Below are positions 51,250-60,044 of a stretch of 64,000 nt of DNA, in pieces. Every line of letters begins with the position of its first letter. Position 1 is the first letter of the stretch. Under the pieces are notes generated by a model. The model was given only the letters and a program-made list of their open reading frames with translations. It was not told the origin of the DNA and made no database searches. Origin of the DNA: an uncultured bacterium. GTDB taxonomy: Bacteria > Cyanobacteriota > Vampirovibrionia > Gastranaerophilales > Gastranaerophilaceae. The translations under genes were made by a program, and so were the position numbers. The DNA is taken from positions 62,001 through 126,000 of the forward strand of contig CASEDF010000005.1 in assembly GCA_949286705.1 (NCBI GenBank), read 5' to 3'.

Positions 51250-51976
51250 CTTTTCTTATGATTTCCAGTAATTGCGTTATTTGTTTTTTTAATTTTGCAT
51301 TTTCGGATTCTAAATTTGAAATTTTTTGTTTATACATTTCTTCTTTATCGCAAAATTCGCTTTTGCCTTGAGGTACTGTATTATAATCCAGTACAAAGCG
51401 TTTTTTTGCCTCTTTTTTAAATGTAAGCATTGCTGCTACGTCATCTCTTGTTATAAACCCTAATTCAACAAGAATCTCAGCAAATTTTTTCTGTGATTGA
51501 GAACTTATATTAATGGCTTTTTCCAATTGTTCATCCGTTATAGCGCCTTTTTGTCTGAAATATTCACCTGTTCTGAATTTACCGGCAATAAATCCTGCCG
51601 TTGCCTCAATTTCTATATTTTCGGGTTTTTCAATATAGCCTTGTTCCATGCAAAAAATAAAGTATTTTGCGACCTCTTCCATTGATAAAAATGTGTTTAG
51701 CGAAATTTCCAGAATGCTTGAATTGTTTTCGCAGTGATCCAAAAAGTTATATATGTTTAAATCAAGCCCGCAGGAGCGTTTTTTTAATTCTTCACTGCCT
51801 TTAAATGTCAGGGTAGGTTTGTATAGCGAAAAAATGTTTTCCGAATTTTCTTTTAAAAATTTTTCGCAAACCTGTGATTTTATATCGTCAGACAATTTTA
51901 AAAAAATTATCTGCTTAATCCAGAGCGGGAAATCGTCAATTTTAGATAAAAATGTATTGAATATATTTTTTTTCAA
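51230..51976 (-). CDS. MshEN/GspE-N-like domain protein, unknown function
   Basis: A 248-aa protein. Residues about 130-190 (GEYFRQKGAITDEQLEKAIN, then KFAEILVELGFITRDDVAAML) form the repeat seen in the N-terminal domain of type II secretion/T4P ATPases, which in MshE binds c-di-GMP. The C-end is a coiled coil. I choose TTG 51976: AGGAGAG sits 5 nt before it, while ATG 52006 lacks a Shine-Dalgarno. It overlaps asparaginase by 20 nt. With pilin-like genes nearby it may be a regulator of pilus or secretion motors, but this is inference. Confidence 0.65.
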   Translation of the reverse strand: MKKNIFNTFLSKIDDFPLWIKQIIFLKLSDDIKSQVCEKFLKENSENIFSLYKPTLTFKGSEELKKRSCGLDLNIYNFLDHCENNSSILEISLNTFLSMEEVAKYFIFCMEQGYIEKPENIEIEATAGFIAGKFRTGEYFRQKGAITDEQLEKAINISSQSQKKFAEILVELGFITRDDVAAMLTFKKEAKKRFVLDYNTVPQGKSEFCDKEEMYKQKISNLESENAKLKKQITQLLEIIRKDDTDLS

Positions 51977-52042
51977 AACTACTCTCCTGTACACGGATTT
52001 TAACATGCAAAAATTTTGACTTCAACATCTGTCTATACAAAC

Positions 52043-52071
52043 TTGACAAAATTTGTGAAAACGTTTTTAAT
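52043..52071 (+). promoter_or_regulatory. Promoter of pseudopilin D
   Basis: TTGACA (52043-52048), 17-nt spacer, TTTAAT (52066-52071), ending 20 nt before the leader ATG at 52092. Confidence 0.7.
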
Positions 52072-52091
52072 AGAAAAAAAGGAGAAGTACA

Positions 52092-52139
52092 ATGAAAAAC
52101 ATGAAAAAAGAAAAACTCGGGGGGGGACGACTCTCCTAG
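52092..52139 (+). other. G-run frameshift site D: 15-codon leader frame of a pseudopilin gene
   Basis: AAAGGAG precedes ATG 52092. The frame reads MKNMKKEKLGGGRLS, stop TAG 52137. Here the run is eight G plus A (52119-52127), still codons 10-12. The pilin frame is -1; joining gives LGGGTTLLDRQDKSFGG and continues to the pilin. ACTCT/AGAGT and CCT/AGG can pair just after the run. Confidence 0.75.
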
Positions 52140-52942
52140 ATAGACAGGACAAGAGTTTTGGCGGAATTGTTTGGGAAAAGATACTAAGATACTATGATAC
52201 TAAGGCAGTAAGAAGTAACAACAATGTAGGTCGGCTTTACCAAGCCGACAGAAAAATTTACACCCCTCATTTTACTCACGCTATTCACGTTAAAAAAGCC
52301 GCCTTTACGTTAGCAGAGGTGCTTATAACCCTTGGTATAATCGGGATTGTGGCTGCCATGACAATACCGACACTTATATCAAATTATCAAAAGAAAACAT
52401 ATGTTGTAGGCTTAAAAAAAGAATATTCCATATTACAGCAAAGTTTTAAAATGATGCTGGTCAATTCGGATTGTTTAAGTTTAACCTGTCTGGGCTGGGG
52501 AAGTTCTTTAGACGCTGTTGATGGCAGGTCATTTACAGATACTAATACAAGAAATATGTATTTATTATTCAAACAATTCAAAGGTGCACATTGGCTTGAT
52601 GAATGTATATACACTACCTATTATTCCAGTGTAGACAATTCACTAAAAAATGAAAATTACAATCTGTGTACAAACGGTGGTTTTGCAGGTGCAGACGGAG
52701 TATTATATGCGATGCAAAATTCTCAAATATATGTTGATGTAAACGGGATTGAAAAAGGACCCGGTAATCTCGGGCGCGATATTTTTGTGTTTTATATTGA
52801 TAGTGAAAAGGCTATGGTATACCCTCGTGCAGGCTGGGATTTGGGCAAGGGATATTGCATGACTGATATGTCAAAACCTCAGGCCGTCTGGGGATCGTAT
52901 TGTACTAAAAGAGTTTTGGATGAAAATGCAATGAATTATTAA
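52092..52942 (+). CDS. Type IV pseudopilin, expressed across a -1 frameshift
   Basis: The -1 frame carries HVKKAA|FTLAEVLITLGIIGIVAAM with Ala at -1 and Glu at +5, then a globular domain (KEYSILQQSFKMMLVNSDC, GADGVLYAMQNSQIYVDVNG, GPGNLGRDIF). About 60 residues with repeat-derived sequence (three GATACTA units and a GTCGGCTT/AAGCCGAC hairpin) separate the leader from the pilin signature. The pilin frame happens to be open upstream to 52016, but that codon lies before the promoter -35 box and is rejected as start. Confidence 0.75.
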
Positions 52943-52988
52943 TTTTTTTATTATACTAAAAGGGAATTTTTTTTCCTGCTTTATACTA

Positions 52989-53017
52989 TTGATTTATCGA
53001 ATTCAGGCGTGTAAAAT
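52989..53017 (+). promoter_or_regulatory. Promoter of the VKOR-DsbA gene
   Basis: TTGATT (52989-52994), 17-nt spacer, TAAAAT (53012-53017); the Shine-Dalgarno AAGGGGAG and the ATG at 53045 follow. Confidence 0.65.
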
Positions 53018-53044
53018 AGTACTAAAGAATAAGGGGAGAAAAAG

Positions 53045-54232
53045 ATGAATGCAGATAAAAAGAAACTTACCGTCTCAATTTTGTCAATAATTGGGATTAT
53101 TACAACGATTAAACTCGCGATTATTTATTACAACGCAAATTTTAATCCGTATGCATTATCAAGTTTTTGTTCGGTGAATGAATTTATAGATTGCGACGGA
53201 ATTGCAAAGACAACGGAATCTCAGTTTTTTGGAATCCCGCTTGCATATTGGGGATTATTTTTGTATGCATTTATTTTTGTGATGCTTTTTGTTGACAAGC
53301 TTAAAAATATCAGATTTTTAAAATTTTTAGAGGTCTTTAAAAATCCGTATTCATATATTGCGGCGCTCGGTGTAATTTCATTTACAATTTCTATGATTTT
53401 GCTATGTTTGAGTCTTTTTGAAATTAAAAAATTGTGTGTACTCTGTGCGTTTACGTATTTGTTAAACCTTTTAATAGGTTTGATTGCAGCCCGCGGTATT
53501 GGATTTAAGCAGGCATTCAAGGATAGTTTTATTGATTTTAGAGATGCTTTGAAAATCAAGCCTTATGCAATTGCATTTGGTGTCGTTGCATTAATTGCTG
53601 CATCATTTTTAACTTATACGGGAGTTTCGTATGTATTTGCCCCGCAGGTTAAAAGACAAAAAGAATTTAAAGAATTCAGACGTCCTCATAAAAACAAATA
53701 TGCAGTATCCGGTAATTTACTTGGTGTGCAAGATGCTAAAGTCGTTTTGCATGCATATACAGATTATCAATGTCCTATGTGTTATTCATATAACATAATG
53801 GTTCATAAACTTGTAAAAGAAATGAAAAATGTTAAAGTAATCCACCATAATATGCCGCTGGATACAGCATGCAATAAATATCTGCGCGGAGAGTTTCATC
53901 AGAATTCCTGCATGATGGCTAAATACGCAATCGCAGCAGAAAAACAGGGCAAATTTTGGGATATGAATACTCAATTATTTGAAAAACAGCCAAGCACAGA
54001 AAAAGAAATTCTTGAAATTGCTAAAAAGCTTGATCTGGATTTGAGTAAGCTGCAAGATGATGCAAACAGTTTGGATACAATGCATAAAATTCAAGCAGAT
54101 ATTAATGAAGCATATTCTTTGGGTATAAACGGCACCCCGAGTACTGCTATAAACGGTAAGACTCAGGTCGGGATAAAATCTTATTCAAAATTAAAACAAT
54201 GGGTAATAGATGAAGGCGGAATTGAAAAATAA
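53045..54232 (+). CDS. VKOR domain fused to a DsbA-like thioredoxin domain
   Basis: A 395-aa inner-membrane disulfide-forming enzyme. The N-terminal half has five hydrophobic segments and VKOR cysteines: SSFCSVNEFIDCDG (loop pair) and KKLCVLCAF (CxxC). The C-terminal half, after a further helix, is a periplasmic DsbA-like domain with TDYQCPMCYSY (active CPMC) and the cis-Pro loop NGTPSTAING. The fusion couples quinone reduction to oxidation of secreted proteins, and would be apt for the Cys-rich pseudopilins encoded here. queH overlaps its end by 23 nt. Confidence 0.93.
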   Translation: MNADKKKLTVSILSIIGIITTIKLAIIYYNANFNPYALSSFCSVNEFIDCDGIAKTTESQFFGIPLAYWGLFLYAFIFVMLFVDKLKNIRFLKFLEVFKNPYSYIAALGVISFTISMILLCLSLFEIKKLCVLCAFTYLLNLLIGLIAARGIGFKQAFKDSFIDFRDALKIKPYAIAFGVVALIAASFLTYTGVSYVFAPQVKRQKEFKEFRRPHKNKYAVSGNLLGVQDAKVVLHAYTDYQCPMCYSYNIMVHKLVKEMKNVKVIHHNMPLDTACNKYLRGEFHQNSCMMAKYAIAAEKQGKFWDMNTQLFEKQPSTEKEILEIAKKLDLDLSKLQDDANSLDTMHKIQADINEAYSLGINGTPSTAINGKTQVGIKSYSKLKQWVIDEGGIEK

Positions 54233-54761
54233 AATTATTCTACACGCCTGTTGTGCAATTTGTTCAGGGTATCCCATTACTTTATTAAAAGAAATGGGAT
54301 ATAACCCTATTATATATTTTTACAACCCTAACATTTATCCCGAAGCTGAATATCAAAAACGGCTGGAAGCCGAACGTATATTATGTGAAGCTTTGAATTG
54401 CGAGTTGATTGAAGGCGATTACGAAACCGAAACTTTTTATAAAGCTGCAAAAGGTTTGGAAAATGAACCGGAAAAAGGCAGACGATGCGATAAATGTTTT
54501 GAATTAAGACTTTTGAAAACGGCTCAGCTCGCAAAAAAATTAGGTATAAATGAATTTACGACATCTATTGTTATAAGTCCGCATAAAAATTTTCAAAAAT
54601 TAACTCAAATCGGTCAAAAAATTGCCGGAGAATATAATTTAATTTACCAAGCTATTGATTTTAAAAAGAAAGACGGTTTCTTAAAGACAAATAAACTATC
54701 TAAAGAATTAAATCTTTACAGACAAAACTATTGCGGGTGTGTGTTCAGTAACCGAATTTAA
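54210..54761 (+). CDS. queH: Epoxyqueuosine reductase QueH
   Basis: A 183-aa protein of the DUF208/QueH family that performs the last step to queuosine in tRNA. LHACCAICSGYP provides the CC-x2-C set and GRRCDKCFELRL plus YCGCVF the remaining cysteines for the 4Fe-4S cluster and catalysis. The ATG lies 23 nt inside the VKOR-DsbA gene. Confidence 0.92.
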   Translation: MKAELKNKIILHACCAICSGYPITLLKEMGYNPIIYFYNPNIYPEAEYQKRLEAERILCEALNCELIEGDYETETFYKAAKGLENEPEKGRRCDKCFELRLLKTAQLAKKLGINEFTTSIVISPHKNFQKLTQIGQKIAGEYNLIYQAIDFKKKDGFLKTNKLSKELNLYRQNYCGCVFSNRI

Positions 54762-54880
54762 TATTTTTATATAAAAATGTCTCTAAATTCATTTATTTAT
54801 ATTAGTAAATATTATTAAAAATGTTATATAATTGATTTATAGAAAGAAATCATTATATAAAAATAAAAAGGGTAAAATGT

Positions 54881-55879
54881 ATGAAAAAAACATTATTAGT
54901 ACTGTTATCAATAATATTATTCGGAAGTTCGGCGTTTGCAGCAGTAGGCAAAGAAACAAAGGGACCTTTCGGTTATAATCTCTATGACGATATAACCAGA
55001 AAACCTGATAAAAAACCTGCAAATACAAATGCGAGTTCAACTGCTCCAAAGCAGTTTTATGGCGATCAGATCGAAGCCGAGTGGGAAGCCGAAGACATAT
55101 ATTATTCTAATGCTAATTTAAACAGTGCCGTTAATAAATATAAAAAAGGAAATTATTCCGGTTGTTTGCAGGAAATGATTTCTTTGACCAAAATTGATCC
55201 GTCTAATCCGGTTGTGTATTATTATATGGGAATGTGCTATTCCCGTGTCGGCAAAAAAGATCAAGCTGTAAAAGCATATGAACAGGTTATAAAATTACAG
55301 CCGGATAAAACTCTTGTTCAATATGCTACAAAAGGACGTGATTGTCTTGTCGGCGGACCTACTTGTGCTCCGGACAGTCAAAATACTGATCCCGAATTGG
55401 ATAGTTTTATAAATTCACCATACGGCAATGGCTTTTCTGATGAATTAAACCAGCAGGTAAAAGAAAAACAGCTTCAAAATATTCAGAAAACCATTAATAA
55501 AAAACAGGATCTTGAAGATAAAGATATTGAAAAAATCCAAAAGTTTGATCAAAAAAGCGAAAATTTCACAGAAGAAAAATTGGCTTCCGGTAAAGTTTCC
55601 GATGATGAAATTTTGTCAGCTATTCAGACTTTGAAAAATGCAGGCGTCACTGTTACCGTTAACAATCCAATGGCAATGCCGGTTAATAATCAGTTTAATG
55701 AATACAGCATGCTTTTAGGAAACAATAATAACAATAATAATTCCATGATGAATATGGTTCCGTTTCTGCTTAACCAGTATCAAAACGGTGAAAAAATTAA
55801 TCCTGAGATAATTCAAGCCATGATGATGAATTCCATGATTCCTGATTTTACTTTTAATGATGATAATAAAAATTATTAA
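54881..55879 (+). CDS. Exported TPR-repeat protein, Asn-rich C-terminus
   Basis: A 332-aa protein with a clear Sec signal peptide (MKKTLLVLLSIILFGSSAFA, cleavage near AFA-A). TPR-like pairs (NKYKKGNYSGCLQEM; VYYYMGMCYSRVGKKDQAVK) lie at about 85-150. A coiled region and an Asn/Met-rich tail with a run of seven Asn follow. It is periplasmic or surface; the partner is unknown. The TPR-like gene at 55883 follows by 3 nt. Shine-Dalgarno AAAAAGGG. Confidence 0.85.
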   Translation: MKKTLLVLLSIILFGSSAFAAVGKETKGPFGYNLYDDITRKPDKKPANTNASSTAPKQFYGDQIEAEWEAEDIYYSNANLNSAVNKYKKGNYSGCLQEMISLTKIDPSNPVVYYYMGMCYSRVGKKDQAVKAYEQVIKLQPDKTLVQYATKGRDCLVGGPTCAPDSQNTDPELDSFINSPYGNGFSDELNQQVKEKQLQNIQKTINKKQDLEDKDIEKIQKFDQKSENFTEEKLASGKVSDDEILSAIQTLKNAGVTVTVNNPMAMPVNNQFNEYSMLLGNNNNNNNSMMNMVPFLLNQYQNGEKINPEIIQAMMMNSMIPDFTFNDDNKNY

Positions 55880-55882
55880 TGT

Positions 55883-56488
55883 ATGATATCGGATTATTCT
55901 AAAGCAAAAAAAGATTTTTTATCCGCAAAGTTCCAAGGGTGTAAACATTTTTTTCAAACCCATAACTATAAACTTGAACAGGCATATTGTGAAATAATTC
56001 TGGATAATCTTCAAAATGCTTACGAATTATTCAAATCGCTTGAAAATATTGATTTAAGAGCTAATTGGGGCATGGTTATGCTTGAATTTATAAAAGGCTG
56101 CGTGTCACATTATCCTACGTATTTTGAATTGAGAAATTTTCTGGAAATTGATTTGAATATTTTGATAACATATTGCAAAGGAGATTACGTTGAAAAAATT
56201 GTGAGATACGCAGATTTTATGTTTACGATTAATCCGGAAGTTTACAAATTCATCGGCAGAGTATTTTTAAATAATGATTTAAAGCCTCAGGCATTATTCT
56301 TTTTAAATAGAGCCAGAGATAATTTTTATCAGGATCCGGAATTGCATTATATTTTTGCACAGGTATTTAAAGAAGAAAATAATATTGCTCAATGCAGAAA
56401 GGCACTTTTAACTTGTCTTGAAATCCTTCCGGGTTATGCACCGGCGGAAATTTTACTTGAAGAAATTTCAGGCTGTTCAGCAGGCTGA
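55883..56488 (+). CDS. TPR-like helical protein, unknown
   Basis: A 201-aa helical protein with no signal peptide. The C-terminal half (PQALFFLNRARDNFYQDPEL, then HYIFAQVFKEENNIAQCRKA) looks like TPR repeats. It follows the exported TPR protein in the same operon. Its last 55 nt overlap the convergent 56434 gene. Confidence 0.7.
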   Translation: MISDYSKAKKDFLSAKFQGCKHFFQTHNYKLEQAYCEIILDNLQNAYELFKSLENIDLRANWGMVMLEFIKGCVSHYPTYFELRNFLEIDLNILITYCKGDYVEKIVRYADFMFTINPEVYKFIGRVFLNNDLKPQALFFLNRARDNFYQDPELHYIFAQVFKEENNIAQCRKALLTCLEILPGYAPAEILLEEISGCSAG

Positions 56489-56889
56489 GGCTCAATTTGA
56501 TTTTGTGCGTTATCTTTTAAATAAAACATCTCTTTGACGTCATATTTTTCAAAAAGTTTTTGCTGATTTTTATAAACTTGTCTGCCGGCAAGGCTTATTG
56601 CACCAAGACCGAAAGCAATACCTCCTGCGACAGCTCCTGCCCATGAAAGAATGGATTTTTTAGCAACTTTTCCTCCCAGATAAACTCCGAGTAATGTAGA
56701 AAGCCCTGTCCCAATCAAAGAAAATATAGTGCTGTTTTTTCTTTGTTCTTTATATGATGCAATAAATTCATCAGCTTTATCTTTTGGAACGGAAAAATGA
56801 GTTACTACTGTTGATTTTTTGGAAATTTTATTTTCACAAACAAGTTCAACTCGGTTGCCGTCTAATTCTCTTACAGGTTTAATCTCCAT
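56434..56889 (-). CDS. Small membrane protein, unknown
   Basis: A 151-aa protein. ATG 56889 (MEIKPVREL) with AAAGGAG is preferred to the longer frame from 56925. Two Gly-rich hydrophobic helices (IFSLIGTGLSTLLGVYLGG and GAVAGGIAFGLGAISLAG) form a glycine-zipper-like hairpin. The C-end is Pro/Gln/Ser rich. No family recognised. The overlap with the convergent TPR gene is 55 nt. Confidence 0.65.
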   Translation of the reverse strand: MEIKPVRELDGNRVELVCENKISKKSTVVTHFSVPKDKADEFIASYKEQRKNSTIFSLIGTGLSTLLGVYLGGKVAKKSILSWAGAVAGGIAFGLGAISLAGRQVYKNQQKLFEKYDVKEMFYLKDNAQNQIEPQPAEQPEISSSKISAGA

Positions 56890-56970
56890 AGTCGCTCCTT
56901 TGTTATTTATATTAAACGAAAACAAGGAGAAATTTGTTAAAAAAGAGAAAAAATAAAATAATTCTTTACA

Positions 56971-58569
56971 TTAAGCACTTTTATCCTGCATATCTCTTCC
57001 GCCAACAATTCTGAGGTGTCTTTGGTCGCCTTCTCCTACGGATTGGCTTTCGAGGTTATGCTGTTCAACAAGTTCGTGCTGGAGTTTTCTTATCTGATGG
57101 TTTTGGGGTTGAAGTTCAACGTGTTCCGCGCCTGCAAGAATTTTATTTATTGCGGCTTTTGCTTCATCAAGAGCCCGCTCCGCATCGTCATAATATCCGC
57201 GTAAAGTTTCGTTTGATTCGGGGACATCAAGTGCTTCTTTTAAAACTTTTTGAATTTGTGCCATTGAGTTTGTTTTTACATAGAAAATCTGTAATCTGTA
57301 ATCGTTTGCGGTATTCAGAACTTTTGCCCCGCCTTTTGCAAAGTTTTTGTGGGCGATTACAATATCCGCATCTTCAATGCTTCGAGTTATTTCCGCATTC
57401 AAGTCAAGTCTTTCGATTACTTTTTCAACAATACTTCTTGATACTGCATATAAGTATATCTTTTTGAAGGCTTTGACGCTTTCGGTGTAATCTTTTCTGT
57501 TAAAGCTGAATTTAAGACTTTCGGAAGAATCAGGAATTTTTTGTTCAAGTTTGTGAATTTCTTCTGAAATTGTGGGTTCGTGGTGATCGTAGGTCTGGTC
57601 AACTTTTCTGATTTCCGGTCTTATCGGCCAGCCTCTTAAAATATAATCCACGGCTTCTGCAGTGTCTTTGTAAACCGCGAGAGTGTTTCTGTCCAGAATT
57701 TCTATAACTATATCAAAAGTCGGCTGTTTTTCGCGTTCGAGAACGGTTTTTTGTGATGCTCTGCGTTTTGCTTCATCGTCACCTAAGGTTACCGATTGAA
57801 TCCCGCCGACTAAATCCGACAGTGTCGGGTTTTTGATTAAATTTTCCAAAGTATTACCATGGGCAGTTGCAATCAACATAACGCCGCGCTCTGCAATTGT
57901 TCTGGCTGCTTGAGCTTCGGCTTCGGTACCGATTTCGTCGACTACAATAACTTCAGGTGTATGATTTTCGACAGCTTCTATCATTATGTCTTTTTGAAAT
58001 TCCGGTTGGCGGACCTGCATACGACGTGCATGGCCTACTGCCGGGTGCGGAACGTCACCGTCGCCGGCAATTTCGTTTGACGTGTCGACTATCACCACCC
58101 GCTTTCCGAGTTCATCGGCAACAAGTCTTGAGATTTCTCTCAGTTTTGTTGTTTTCCCGACGCCCGGTCTGCCCAAAAATAATATACTTTTGTTTTGCAT
58201 ACAGAAATCTTTTATACAAGCAATTGTCCCCGTAACAACTCTTCCGATTCTGCAGGTAAGACCGATAATTTTGCCCTGACGGTTTCTTATTGCACTTATT
58301 CTGTGGAGTGTTCCGGGGATTCCTGAACGATTATCCGATGTAAATTCCTGAACTCTTTGCGTTATAAAGGAAATATCTTCATCTGTAACTTCATTTTTGC
58401 CAAGATACTCAATCTTCCCCGAAGAATGACGTATTTCGGGGACTCTGCCAATATCCAAAACGATTTCTATAACATCTTGCAAACTCTCATAGGTGATGTA
58501 TTTTCGAACCTTTTCGGGCAAGATTGCGATCAACTTTTCTAAATCGTTTTGAAATTGTAAATCTGTCAT
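56971..58569 (-). CDS. Ycf45-like AAA ATPase with C-terminal R3H-type domain
   Basis: A 532-aa P-loop ATPase. Walker A LGRPGVGKTTKLREI (about residues 133-147), Walker B VIVVDEIGTEAEAQAART, then the sensor stretch LIATAHGNTLENLIKNP. The ATPase core resembles SpoIIIAA; the longer form with a C-terminal nucleic-acid-binding region is the Ycf45 family known from Cyanobacteria and some plastids. Function is not established. It is the best single marker for a cyanobacterial relative in this window. Confidence 0.85.
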   Translation of the reverse strand: MTDLQFQNDLEKLIAILPEKVRKYITYESLQDVIEIVLDIGRVPEIRHSSGKIEYLGKNEVTDEDISFITQRVQEFTSDNRSGIPGTLHRISAIRNRQGKIIGLTCRIGRVVTGTIACIKDFCMQNKSILFLGRPGVGKTTKLREISRLVADELGKRVVIVDTSNEIAGDGDVPHPAVGHARRMQVRQPEFQKDIMIEAVENHTPEVIVVDEIGTEAEAQAARTIAERGVMLIATAHGNTLENLIKNPTLSDLVGGIQSVTLGDDEAKRRASQKTVLEREKQPTFDIVIEILDRNTLAVYKDTAEAVDYILRGWPIRPEIRKVDQTYDHHEPTISEEIHKLEQKIPDSSESLKFSFNRKDYTESVKAFKKIYLYAVSRSIVEKVIERLDLNAEITRSIEDADIVIAHKNFAKGGAKVLNTANDYRLQIFYVKTNSMAQIQKVLKEALDVPESNETLRGYYDDAERALDEAKAAINKILAGAEHVELQPQNHQIRKLQHELVEQHNLESQSVGEGDQRHLRIVGGRDMQDKSA

Positions 58570-58897
58570 ATTCTTTTTGCCTCCTGTCAGTACAGGGTTC
58601 AGGCAGATATTTATTATCTCCTCTAATATTATTATACCACTTTTTTGAAACTTTTCATCGGTCTATGGTGCGACATAAATAGTAATTTTACAAATCTTAA
58701 TTTGTAAATCATGCTAAAGTCTTTGTTGACGCATGTTTTGCAAGGTAGTTCGCGGCTTGAATTTTATATTCAAAATAAATCTTAAGATTGAGTAATTTTA
58801 TTTATTGATAAGTAGTAGCTTAGATGGTTATAAGGCAAAAAATTATTATGGATTTTAAGTCCATAATATTTGTTATCAATGTCAGATAATTATTATA
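58570..58897 (+). promoter_or_regulatory. Control region with two palindromes before the XRE gene
   Basis: A 328-nt gene-free stretch. TTTACAAAT-CTTA-ATTTGTAAA lies at 58687-58708 and ATTATGGA / TCCATAAT (7-nt spacer) at 58845-58867, 31 nt before the XRE start; the second is a good candidate operator. A GATAAT box (58885-58890) ends 7 nt before the ATG. Confidence 0.5.
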
Positions 58898-59107
58898 ATG
58901 AGTGAAGATATAATTAAACGATTTAGAAAAAATTTATCTGATATAAGAAAAGCCAAAGGTTATTCAAGCAAGTTGTTATCCGAGCTGATTGGTTGTGATT
59001 CATCTTATATAAGTAAAGTAGAAAATGGTAGGCTCATACCTTCGCTTGATAAAATAATATTAATTTCCAATTATTTTGATATAGAATTTATAGATTTGTT
59101 TAAGTAG
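58898..59107 (+). CDS. XRE-family regulator, single HTH domain
   Basis: A 69-aa Cro/C1-type protein (RFRKNLSDIRKAKGYSSKLL, then CDSSYISKVENGRLIPSLDK). The size fits C-proteins of restriction-modification systems and simple repressors. No Shine-Dalgarno precedes the ATG. It converges on a DNA methyltransferase gene, with a palindrome between. Self-regulation through the palindrome at 58845 is likely but inferred. Confidence 0.88.
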   Translation: MSEDIIKRFRKNLSDIRKAKGYSSKLLSELIGCDSSYISKVENGRLIPSLDKIILISNYFDIEFIDLFK

Positions 59108-59120
59108 CAGGATTGCAAAA

Positions 59121-59140
59121 GAGAGCGCAATTGCGCTCTC
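59121..59140 (-). terminator. Palindrome between XRE and methyltransferase genes
   Basis: GAGAGCGCAATTGCGCTCTC is a perfect 20-bp palindrome. On the minus strand it is followed by TTTT, so it can end the methyltransferase transcript; on the plus strand the T-run is poor. Confidence 0.65.
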
Positions 59141-59171
59141 AGGTTTTCGGGGATTGTATGAAGAAATTTTG

Positions 59172-60044
59172 TTAACGTTTTTGGAATACCATGACGTATT
59201 CGTGTTTAAAGATATAAAATCCGCCCGCAAGCGCTCTGTAGCGCCAGAGGTTTGCGGTTTTGCCTTTTGCACGTTCGTTGCCCTGCATGTCTTTTACAAT
59301 AATTGCTTTTAGGGCAAAGCCTAATTTTTGCATTCTTGCCATGCATTCAAATCCAAGCGGCTGTACTTCGGAATTTTTGTAGCTGTCGCCGATAATTAAT
59401 GCGGCAAATCTGCCTTTTTCGAGCAAGTCATATCCGTTTTTGGCAACTTTTTCAAACAAATCGTAAAATTCTTCCGTAGATGCGCAGTTTGATAAGTCCT
59501 CTTTTTTGTCGGAAAACTTGATAATATCGTCATATGGCGGGTGAAGAATTAAAAATTGTGCAAAATCTTCGCCCATAATATCAAGTCTTGCTTTGATTTT
59601 TTCTTTTGCAAGTTCGGAGGCGGAATCTGCGCAAATAATATTTACATCTGTTACAAGTTGTTTCGGGGTGAATTTTTCCGAAACTTTTTCAGCCAGATCG
59701 TCTTTTAATTCAACACCGATGCAGCGTCTGTTCATATTTACGGCTTCAATGCCGGAGGTTCCGGAACCGAAAAATAAATCCAGTACAACGTCGTTTTTCT
59801 TTGTAAATCTTTCGTACAATTGCTGTGCAATCTGGGGGATATAATTCCCGTGATATTCGTTTGAATGCCCGTGTTCCTTTAACCTTGAAGGAAATTCCCA
59901 TAAGGTATCGGTTTTAATATGGGGGTAATCTTTCCACGCATTTAAGTTTATGTCGCTGTATTTAGTGGTTTTTACCTCTTTTACAATTTGAAGATCCGCT
60001 TTTTTTGCCGGTCTTAATTTAGTATTTGTCTTTAATCTTGCCAA
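59172..60044 (-). CDS. DNA methyltransferase (adenine-N6 or cytosine-N4)
   Basis: A 290-aa protein. The AdoMet motif DLFFGSGTSGIEAV precedes the catalytic motif, here HPPYDD instead of the usual (D/N/S)PPY, an unusual first residue. C-terminal LIIGDSY is another family motif. I choose TTG 60044 after GGGGGAAGAG. The frame reaches 60107, but that start would lie inside the promoter (TTGAAA ... TATATT). No restriction enzyme gene is adjacent; an orphan or regulatory methylase is likely. Target unknown. Confidence 0.8.
   Translation of the reverse strand: MARLKTNTKLRPAKKADLQIVKEVKTTKYSDINLNAWKDYPHIKTDTLWEFPSRLKEHGHSNEYHGNYIPQIAQQLYERFTKKNDVVLDLFFGSGTSGIEAVNMNRRCIGVELKDDLAEKVSEKFTPKQLVTDVNIICADSASELAKEKIKARLDIMGEDFAQFLILHPPYDDIIKFSDKKEDLSNCASTEEFYDLFEKVAKNGYDLLEKGRFAALIIGDSYKNSEVQPLGFECMARMQKLGFALKAIIVKDMQGNERAKGKTANLWRYRALAGGFYIFKHEYVMVFQKR

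Noticed and set aside
52016-52091. Start of pseudopilin D at 52016
   Set aside because: That codon lies before the TTGACA-TTTAAT promoter, so it is not in the mRNA; the leader ATG 52092 has the Shine-Dalgarno.
17239-52139. Simple phase variation by G-run slippage as the sole explanation
   Set aside because: Not excluded, but the identical -1 register at all four loci, and the G8A run that keeps it, fit programmed decoding or slippage better. Kept as the main alternative.
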